Positions 56,413-64,000 of a stretch of 64,000 nucleotides of DNA are shown here, piece by piece. The notes beneath the pieces were generated by a model. It worked only from the letters and a program-made list of their open reading frames with translations. It searched no databases and was not told the DNA's origin. Made by a program: the position numbers and the translations under genes. The stretch's first letter is position 1. The number at the start of each line of letters is the position of its first letter. Origin of the DNA: Acanthosepion esculentum (Eukaryota > Mollusca > Cephalopoda > Sepiida > Sepiidae); contig OZ038495.1 in NCBI GenBank assembly GCA_964036315.1, positions 21,699,391 through 21,763,390 of the forward strand, written 5' to 3'.

Positions 56413-56640
56413 ATACTTACCTGGAACATGCTGGGTAAAGTTTGTCATCTCTCAGTTGTGTCTGTCTTTGGGCAGAGTGCAGCTCAGTTGTGCCTCTGTC
56501 AGAGGACAGAGGCACAACTTACAAAAATAATACTTTAGGGTGTCTGGACCTGGGGAATGTACCCTCTCATTGCACTAAAGAGGGGGCTCTATGCTTGCCA
56601 CTGAGGCCAGCAGAACCAATGTTTGCATGTTTCCTGCAGT
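56413..56640 (+). ncRNA. U1 snRNA-like pseudogene, unit 1
   Basis: Starts ATACTTACCTG at 56413, identical to the first 11 nt of U1 snRNA (the 5' splice-site recognition end). Further on, 'cattgcactaaagagg' resembles the U1 stem-loop II/III region CATTGCACTCCGGA. A 15-bp perfect hairpin (56486-56519) is an insertion relative to U1. No Sm site. A second unit follows 281 bp downstream. Confidence 0.5.
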
Positions 56641-56693
56641 AAATTCAACCTTGTGTCACATTACGCCTCAGTAGGGAGCCAAGGTAAATACCC

Positions 56694-56885
56694 ATACTTA
56701 CCTGGAACATTTGCTGATGAAATTTAAAAAAAAAAATTAAACTCAAGTACTAGGGGGTCATCCCCCCAGGCAGTACCTCTTCTTCAGGAGGGGCCTGGGG
56801 TCATTACCTGGTGTTTTTGTGTCCCCAAAAAGGAAACTACTGAGGGAGCTTGAATTTAATTTTTTCATGGTATTGCCATTAAACA
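56694..56885 (+). ncRNA. U1 snRNA-like pseudogene, unit 2
   Basis: Again ATACTTACCTGGAACAT at 56694. The 3' half has 'tgtgtccccaaaaaggaaac' and 'tgaatttaattttttcatgg', comparable with U1 CCCCAAATGTGGGAAACTC and the Sm site region GCATAATTTGTGGTAG. 'tttgtgtcacatt' follows at 56901, as it does after unit 1 (56651), so the two are a tandem duplication of one locus. Confidence 0.55.
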
Positions 56886-57349
56886 CACTTTAAACTAACT
56901 TTGTGTCACATTCGGTAGTGACATGGGTCCACTGAAAAATACAACCTTACGGTGGTGGCCTGATGTGATGTGAACCTTACACCACAAAATGCAGGCTCTT
57001 CATCCTCATTGATAAAAATACATACCCATGGTTGGTGACTGTGGAAAATAAGTGTTTTATAGCTGAAAACTTACTCTATCCAACATGCTTCCTATATATG
57101 TTGTAGTTTCTATATAAATAAAAATGTATTATGTTATGAATAATCAAGAGTGGTCTCGCCTTGTTTTGTTACTCTCCTCTTTGAGAGAGCTATTTCTGTT
57201 TACTGGGACTATAAAACGACACTATATGCAAACCTTGTATTCTCATTTGAATAAAGCAGACCGAATTTAACTGGTGATTTACACTTGACGTTTTTCTGCT
57301 ACTCTATGATCTTTTTGAACTGTAAACTCTGTTTGGTTAAGAGATATAT
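56886..57349. other. Non-coding
   Basis: 'cctgatgtgatgtgaacctt' region and AT-rich DNA; no feature recognised. Confidence 0.45.
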
Positions 57350-58138
57350 ATTTTTACCATTTTTCTTACGACTGTTTTTCAAAAGTTTTTGATTTTTTTC
57401 TTTTTCAATTTATTACCCTCCTCATTTTTATTTTTTCCATTTATTTTGCTCTTATTCTTTTATTATTAATTTTTATTTTCTCTTACTTTTAAGTTCCCCT
57501 TTGAATTTATTTTTCCCTTTTTAATTTTCCGTAACCCCTGCCAGAGTTTATCTGCTTATTTTTTCTATGTATTGATTTTTTGTCAGACTTTATTTTTCCT
57601 TGTTTATTTGTTACATGTTACTTCATTCTTTGTTTTCTTTTTAAATATTCGTTAAGTCTTCTGTGTTTTATTTTTTAAAATAGGTCTGTGTACATATTTA
57701 TTCTAATTTTTTGTATTTTGTCTAATCCGTCCGTTTTTTCTTCTTGCTTTCTTTTTCATTTGTTATCAGGTTGACTCGTTTTTAACTGCAGCCATTTTGG
57801 TTTTGGGATTAGTTACGTATCTATTGTTTTGTATTTTCCTTGTGTACCGCTTTGTTTTATTTTAGTGTTGTATTATTTTTATAGACTTATTGTTTTACTA
57901 ATTTACTGCATGTAATTTTATTCTTTTGTGTGTTTTTCCTGATTTTTGCTGTTTATATTTTTGCCATACATTGTCTTTTTTGCGTATGTTTTTCTTTTTT
58001 GCACGTTTAACTGTTGTTTTTTATTATTTTTCCCGTTAAATTTCTTTTCGTGATTTATTCGTATTTATTTTTTTGTTTGCATTTCTGTTTCTTTTTTTTT
58101 GTGAAAGAAAAAAAAACATCTTGTTTTAAAAGGAAAAA

Positions 58139-60043
58139 ATGGGAGCCAAGAAGACAACCAGAAAACATCTTTTTGGGACTAAGAAAAAGAAAGATTCACC
58201 TGATAAGCTATCTGGAAATAATAATGACACGGAATTTGCAGACAAAAGTAAGGTGGCTGAGAATGGTCAAAATTCATCAGATCAGAACCAACAAAGTAAC
58301 GGAAACAAAGATGAAAATATAGTGATCGGAGAGACGCCCACTTGCTGGATGTCCCCACCAAAATGTAAAAAATCAACATAATGGAGTTCCTGGAGAAAGC
58401 CAAGAGCTACGAACATCTGATCACACCAGATGGGCTCTTGTCAAATCCCAAGAAACTTAAGAAGGTTGAAAAAAATAATTGTTTCAGTCTTTGTGGTGGA
58501 CAAGTGTTTGCGCAAAATTTGTCGCTCCACAAAAGACACTGTTATCAAAGCCTTGACTTCTCTGGGCATTAAAGCTCAGAGGGTCATCAAAGGTAAAGAC
58601 TTTTTTTATGTGGGATGTACTGTTACCCACACCTGTCAATTGTGAAGCAGCAACCTCAAGAGACCTAATAACAAAAGACCTAATTCTGCACACTGAATAT
58701 GAAGGCAGGTGGAGGATCACATTTCAATATATGAGGTTCCTCCTCAGATCGTCGGGGAGCACTTGGCTGCCTATCTGTGCCAGTTTGGACAGATACTCAG
58801 TGCTTCCTCTGATGATCTGACTTGGGGGGGTGAGATCATGATTGATAGGAAGGCCTTCATCTCCATCCCCAACTGTCTGGATGTAGAGGGCCAGAAAATG
58901 CCAATAATCATCAGCAGGCGTAGACCAACATGCTGGAAGTGTGGATAGACTGGTCACCTGTCCTCTTCCTGCACAGAGAAGAAGTCCTCTGAAGTTTTGG
59001 CCCACGCCCAACCAAATCTTGTTTTGGTTGAGTCTATTGTTTCTGTCTGGCCTGTAATGGGCATGTCAACGATCAGGACTGGTGTGGATAATCCCCTGGT
59101 TGGGTCCAACTCTCATCCCCCATTCCCCGAAGAGCCTTTGCCTGCCACTAGTGAGGTTGTGGAGAAGGGAGAGGGGGAATGGCAGGTCGTTGGTAGGGCA
59201 AAAGGGAAGCTCCAGGCAGTGGGACCTCATTCCACAACAATTAAAACAGTTATAGGCAAAAACAGCCCCACTCTCTCTAGCAGCTCCAAGGGTGACTCTC
59301 TGACCAGCTATTCTGAAAGACTTAAGCAATACGAACCATCCTACAAAAAAAAGAAGAAACGTCTACAGGCTGAAAAATTAAGTGGCTCATCTTCGGCTTC
59401 AGCATTTCCAGCTAATAAACAGCAGCATATAGCTCCACCTCCTATAACAAAAATACTGCCTCCTACCCCTTCTCATACCCCTAACCCATCCCCTATCCAA
59501 ACTCCCATCAGCTCCCCACAAAAAACCCCAGAAAAACAAAAGACAAAGAAGTCTGTCAGCGGACAAGATAGAATCTGTAACCAAAAAAAGATCATATCTG
59601 TAACCAAAAAAGATCATTTTAATACTGGAGAAGATGTTTCCAGAATATCTAAAGTACAAGAGGAAAGGTTAAGCAACACAAGTAAAAAATTTCAGAGATT
59701 AAAACCTTTACTAAAACTCAAGAAAATCAATAACTTAGATGTTGAAAATCCTAAAAACTTTCAAAATGCAAAGAGGATTTTAACTGTTGTGAGGACTGGT
59801 GTTCCTGGCCAACAGATATGGTCCATGATAACAGAGGCAAATACTGTCTTTGGCATGTTTCCTCTTTTAGCATGTTTCAATAACGATAATGTTAGAAAAC
59901 TAAATCAGTTTTGTTCCTGGAGGCTCCTGCTTTTTGTTCACCCCTCCCTTTACAGAGCTTTAAATCTTACGTCCCCATTGGACATTAGCGGCCTGTCTCC
60001 TAATGGCACCATCATGACTGAAATGAGTACAGGATCGTTGTGA
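58139..60043 (+). pseudogene. Tx1/L1 ORF1 protein (CCHC), few breaks
   Basis: N-terminal Lys-rich segment from 58139 (MGAKKTTRKHLFGTKKKKD). After two or three frameshifts comes an RNA-binding fold region (VDKCLRKICRSTKDTVIKAL, LGIKAQRVIKGKDF, then HISIYEVPPQIVGEHLAAYL and FGQILSASSDD), and then a CCHC zinc knuckle CWKCG-TGHLSSSC in which the residue after Gly is a TAG (58946-58948). From there the frame is open for 348 codons: Pro/Ser/Lys-rich tail with PLPATSEVVEKGEGEWQVVG, KKKKKRLQAEKL and a PPPITKILPPTPSHTPNPSP stretch. Nucleic-acid chaperone/RNP role by family. 58709-60043 is one frame with a single stop. Confidence 0.8.
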
Positions 60044-60099
60044 GAGGCTGTCGGTGTCCTTACCCCGGCCATGTTCTATGCAGGAGGGCAACCCTAATC

Positions 60100-60935
60100 A
60101 GTTTGATAAATGTCTCTCTGAATGCCTGAGGCCTGAGGTTGGAGTCTCGCAGGGCAAGGCTCTCTTGTGACCTTCAGCATCTCAGAGTGAATATATATTG
60201 TGCGCATGAGACCCGTTTTTCTTCTCGTGATTATGAAAGCATTCTGTCTAGGGGTTTTTCCCTCTATTCTGCATGTTTTGATGGACGCTCAAGAGGTGTC
60301 TCTTGGCTGATGAGCAAGTCTTTGAAGGCTGCATGTGCTCTTGTCTTTGCAGATCCAGCAGGCAGACTTTGCGTGCTGGATGTTACCATAAAGAATAAGG
60401 CTCTTCGTCTCATTGGGGTTTATGCACCCAATAAGCATTTTAAGCAGCCTGCTTTGTTTCAGCAGATTGAGCCATTTTTGACATCATCTCGTCGGGTAGT
60501 TTTAGCGGGGGATTGGAGTGCCGTCTTTGACCCCGATATAGATTGTATAGGGCCAAATTTGGGTACTAACAACCGGGACGCGAAACAATTTTGGGACTTT
60601 ATCGGCAAGTTTGATCTTGTCAATAAGTACCAGAATGAACACCCTTGGGAGGTAGTGTGGATTTGGACTAATAGTGGCAGCTCGGCTACTGAGGTGCATT
60701 CTAGCTACCTCGATCGAGTCTTAGGAGAGTCGATGTAGGGCTCTTAGGGTGTCCAAGTTTCCATTATATAGTTTATTCGGATCATAGGCTCGTCCGTGTA
60801 AACTTAGATAAGCCTAAGGTTAAGATGGCTGGCTACTGGAAATTAAACTGCTCATTATTTGGTGAGCAAGATTTCCAAGACCAGCTGCTACTAATGATAC
60901 AGAGGAAACTGACGGGGTCTGTGGTTGGGAATGCA
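60100..60935 (+). pseudogene. Tx1/L1 ORF2 APE endonuclease domain
   Basis: Starts INVSLNA (catalytic Asn) followed by a TGA, then an open frame to 60738: RRARLSCDLQHLRVNIYCAH, ET (metal-binding Glu), FSLYSACFDGRSRGVSWLMS, GVYAPNKH, VVLAGDWSAVFDPDIDC (GDWN-type motif with Asn changed to Ser) and SYLDRVL. After a frameshift YSDHRLVRVNLDKPKV (60774-60820) supplies the final Ser-Asp-His. The enzyme would nick target DNA for target-primed reverse transcription. GYWKLNCSLFGEQDFQDQL and LTGSVVGN at about 60830-60935 begin the linker before RT. Confidence 0.85.
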
Positions 60936-60969
60936 TTGTCTCGTAGGGCATTATATCAGGTGTTAGGGG

Positions 60970-61587
60970 GTCTATTCATGATGAGCTGATTGATGAGCTC
61001 GGTCTTAGAAAGCAGGAGGCTCGCCCAATATGGCCTTGGGTGCCTGGGTTGAAATGTCTTAATAACAATGAGGCATTACTCACTTGGCTGGTGATGTGTG
61101 GGGCCATCTGAGTTGCCAAAATACTTTGCTCAGCAGGCTTGGAGAAATATTCAAACTGCCGATGCTGTAGTGGGGAGGTCGAGACCCTGGGTCACGCCTT
61201 CTTTCATTGCAGGGTGGTAGTGCCATTGAGCAAGTTTGTTGAAGGCCTCATGGTTCGCATGCTGCACAGAAAATTCTTTGTCATGAGGCCTCTTCTGTTT
61301 GTAGCAATGTGACACTGCCGCTGACGAAGGCTGAACAAAATGTGTTCCACTGCTTACTAGGTGTTATGAGAGTCGTGATTTGGATGACACATCAGAAAGG
61401 ATTCTATGGAGGCAAGAAGTTCACTTCTTCCCAACTGATCTTGTACTTTAAGCATCAGTTTAAAGTCAAGATTAGGATGAAAAAGCGGCACCTCACTTCT
61501 TCAGAATTTGGCAAAATGTGGGTGAATCTTGTGCATTTGTGTCGTGTGAAAGGGGCAGACCTGGAGTGGCACTTTGATACCAGTTAG
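60970..61587 (+). pseudogene. Tx1/L1 ORF2 C-terminus after RT deletion
   Basis: From about 60970 the reading (IHDELIDELGLRKQEARPIW, then LKCLNNNEALLTWLVMCGA, CRCCSGEVETLGHAFFHC, then 61309-61587 with VFHCLLGVMRVVIWMTHQKG and a KRHLTSSEFGKMWVNLVHLC block) is the far C-terminal region of ORF2, with its CCHC-like zinc finger C--C-...-TLGHAFFHC. The whole RT palm and fingers (several hundred codons) are missing between about 60935 and 60970. Confidence 0.82.
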
Positions 61588-62345
61588 GCATCAGGATATT
61601 GCTTTTCCTGGGTTGAACTTGGGCAACCCATCCTGAAATTAGGGTAGCTTAGGTTTAGTTTTGAATCTTTAGTTTCTTTTTTTATTTAACTTAGCTAGGG
61701 TATATATGCTGATTGCCCCCCGCCTTTATTTCTGTTTTTATTTTTTCTTTAAGTTTAATTCCCCATCCCCTCCCTCATTAGGTGTCAGTGATGTTAGTTC
61801 TCTGGTGGATGCGGGATGTCTTTTGTTTTGTGTGTGTGTTTTTGTATTTGTTGTTGTGTCTGAATGAGTGCATGTCTGTGCGAGTGCTTGGGATGAAGGA
61901 ATGTTTTGTATTATTATTATTATAGTCCCACATTGATTTCAACCAGTTAACTGATTTTTCTGCCACATTTAGTGATTGTGGGGGTTTTATTATAACATTA
62001 TTTTGTTTAGTTTCTTGTAAATAGTTTTATTTCATATTGTAAATACACATTAGGGCTAGTTTTAAAAATTGTTGTTTTATCCCCCCCCCAACAGACGTTG
62101 AATTGTACATATGGGGACGAGTTAGTATTTTCATAGAGACACTGAGGTATTATGGTGAATGTGGTGAGAAAGGTACGTAAGAATGTGTTGTTTCGGTGCA
62201 AGGAATATTGTTCGTATGATTGGGTCAGTGTTTGTGACTAGCTAAGTTTAAAGTTAAGACAGAAGAAAACTATCCCTTTTCTCCTTTTTTTGGCCTTGTG
62301 CCACATTTTCTGTATAAACAGAAATAAATATCCTCAGTTGAATAA
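61588..62345 (+). other. 3' UTR of the Tx1/L1 element
   Basis: Non-coding, with C-rich patches (61717, 62082) and a (tta)n at 61911. It ends near 62330. Confidence 0.7.
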
Positions 62346-63480
62346 AGCTTTTTTAAAGCCTACATCTGCATACTTTTGTCATTACATATTACTTTGTATA
62401 TTCATAACTGCATCTGAAACAATTGGATGTTATTAAAAATTAAATAAAAATGTGGATTTTCCTTGTGTTCATTTCTTTTGTTGCTTTTTGCATTTCTTTA
62501 AATACTTAGTTTAAAATTGATAAGAAATTTCTGAAGATAGAAATAAAAAGTAGAATTGATTTAAAAAAAAAAATTAAATGTGATATAATTTATTTTATGT
62601 TGGCATGGAGAAATAATAATTTATTATTTACATTCAAAATATGGTTCTCATCTTTGTTATTATTTTCACCACATTTTAGCCATTGTGTCTTCAGGTTCTT
62701 CTTCAAATGATCTGGGTATCCCTCAAGGAATTTTGAACTGAACACTTTATTTAATCTATTCAGAAAGAATAATTTATCATCTTAAATGTCCAAAAATGTA
62801 AACCTTTTTTAAAATACTAAATTAATTCCAACTTTTGGGAAAACTCAAAATTTTACTCATATTACACCTACTTTAAATTAAAATTATTAATTGAATTACA
62901 TAACATGCATCAAATGTAAAGGGTCTGTAATATAAAATTCATATAATAAAAAAGAAATGTAAAATTATATAAAAATAATTAATGTCTAAATAAAAAAAAA
63001 TAGTACAATAGACTAGTTTTTTATTACACTTTCTCTTGAGGGGAGTGTTTAAAAAAATTATTAAAAGAAGAAAGTTACATTCTTTAAACAAAAAACTTAT
63101 AATGAAGTCAGTTAATAAAAAAGTAGCTTTAATAAAATTTGATGTCTAAAACTATGTATATGTGAGGTTCAAATTGATGTTGTAAAAGAACTGCCAAAAT
63201 GAAGCCTGATGGCTTATAAAAAGGATGCATATATAAAATTTGGTTTACAAATTTTGAAAAAAAAGAGGCTCAAGTCATTTGGTCTGGAAACCTGCCTGAA
63301 TAACATTTGTAACAGGCGCGGTTTAAAGAAATACATTTTGTAATTTTTTAACCAATGAGGAAAGTAACTGCTGTTCATAAGTATCAAATTTCTGATTCAA
63401 ATCAGAGCTGATATGTGACTATTTAAGAAGTTTGGCTTGTCTGGCAGACAGAAATGACTTGTCTTTCACAAGGAAGACAT
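62346..63480. other. AT-rich DNA without a recognisable gene
   Basis: No feature recognised. Composition becomes less AT-extreme after about 63250. Confidence 0.5.
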
Positions 63481-63487
63481 CAAATGG

Positions 63488-63697
63488 TTGCTGAGAGCTG
63501 AACTTAAAAAGAAAGTAGAAGAGATTTGGCTTTCACTGGCAAAAGTTGTTGGCAGCAGGCTTTGGAAGCTGAACTTTCATGAAGATGAAGAAGAAGAAGA
63601 AAGAGAAAGCAGCATTTCAGCATTCACAAGGACACCAGCATCAATTACTATGAAGATGATAAAAAGAAATGAGCTGAAAGTAAAAGAAAAGAAGTAA
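63488..63697 (+). CDS. Short Lys/Glu-rich open frame, doubtful
   Basis: 69 codons with LKKKVEEIWLSLAKVV, then a run of Glu encoded by (gaa)n, and KRNELKVKEKK at the end, followed directly by an A-run (63702-63717). Its composition follows a purine-rich stretch, so it could be an exon, a retrocopy end or chance. No family recognised. Confidence 0.15.
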   Translation: MLRAELKKKVEEIWLSLAKVVGSRLWKLNFHEDEEEEERESSISAFTRTPASITMKMIKRNELKVKEKK

Positions 63698-63839
63698 CAG
63701 AAGAAAAAAAAAAAAAAGCAGAAGTTTCTACAAATTTATCGTAGCCTCATGCTTCTCTTTTTTTATTCCATTTCGGCAAACGGAACTCTTCAGTGGACCT
63801 AAAACAGCATAATCAAGAATAGTAATTCTGTGGATTGTT

Positions 63840-64000
63840 TCAGAGACAGCCGGAAGCAAGTACTATTTTCTTCCTACTCTTGGTTATGTGATGTACATTT
63901 GCATTTTATATTGTGACTTTACGACTGCGCATTCACAACCGGAAGTAGCCTCAAAACTCGTAAATGTATTAATGTTCCTTGTCATAAAATCAGCACGCAG
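63840..64000. promoter_or_regulatory. Candidate promoter at window end
   Basis: 'caaccggaagtagc' (63936) and 'agccggaagcaag' (63848) are ETS-type GGAA sites. 'gactgcgcattc' is an NRF1-like half site. Five CpGs lie in the last ~80 bp, against near absence in the preceding 1.5 kb. The direction and gene lie beyond the window. Confidence 0.4.

Larger units (their letters stand above)
57350..62345 (+). mobile_element. Tx1-type L1 retrotransposon lacking the RT core
   Basis: T-rich 5' region (about 57350-58138), ORF1 (58139-60043), ORF2 with endonuclease but an internal deletion (60100-61587), and a ~750 bp 3' UTR with 'cagttaactgatttttctgc', 'agacgttgaattgtacatat' and 'tatgattgggtcagtgtttg', which I associate with this LINE clade. 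The 3' end is near 62330 ('aacagaaataaatatcctca'), without a long poly(A). The layout ORF1 (RRM-like, CCHC, low-complexity tail) then APE endonuclease is that of the Tx1 L1 clade. The deletion makes it non-autonomous. Confidence 0.82.

Noticed and set aside
1..64000. CRISPR array
   Set aside because: The only regular short array (31-bp unit at 20.7 kb) has no unique spacers, and the genome is eukaryotic.

Overview
This is an AT-rich, CpG-poor animal genome window, most likely from a mollusc and probably a cephalopod such as an octopus. I infer this from the long AT and A/T homopolymer tracts, the dense tRNA-derived and 5S rRNA-derived SINEs, the Penelope-like elements, and LINE families (Tx1-type L1 and others) that I recognise from marine invertebrates. 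The species call is inference. I found no host protein-coding exon that I would defend. Nearly everything that can be named is a mobile element or its remains, in intergenic or intronic DNA.

Layout. 0-4.2 kb: two 5S-type SINE copies, then a Ty3/Gypsy element whose internal deletion runs from inside the 5' LTR into reverse transcriptase. 4.2-9.8 kb: AT-rich DNA holding the first copy of a ~1 kb non-coding repeat. 9.8-21.7 kb: LINE, Penelope, Tc1 and SINE fragments and microsatellites. 21.7-28.5 kb: a LINE C-terminus, a Penelope RT fragment and the second copy of the ~1 kb repeat. 28.5-33 kb: no recognisable transposon, but a clearly CpG-retaining domain ending in a candidate ETS-type promoter near 32.7 kb. 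33.5-40.1 kb: an unclassified 1 kb element with terminal inverted repeats, a hAT transposase pseudogene, a LINE fragment and an unidentified open frame. 40.6-56 kb: a dense cluster with hammerhead-like palindromes, two LTR retroelements, a LINE, a pogo-like MITE and three copies of one mariner family. 53.2-56.9 kb also holds a U2 snRNA fragment and two tandem U1-like sequences. 57.3-62.3 kb: a Tx1-type L1 that keeps ORF1 and the endonuclease but lacks the RT core. The last 150 bp look like a second CpG-containing promoter with ETS motifs.

The most interesting signals are (i) hammerhead-ribozyme-like motifs in two related inverted-repeat elements (40.8 and 52.0 kb) and, degraded, just downstream of a Penelope GIY-YIG remnant (16.8 kb); (ii) SINEs with 5S-like heads whose 3' tail is shared with a different element carrying six 31-bp tandem repeats; (iii) a mariner subfamily in which two copies share the same internal deletion junction; and (iv) the CpG-retaining promoter-like domain at 30.9-32.8 kb. 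All element families were named by reading translated motifs by eye, without database searches.
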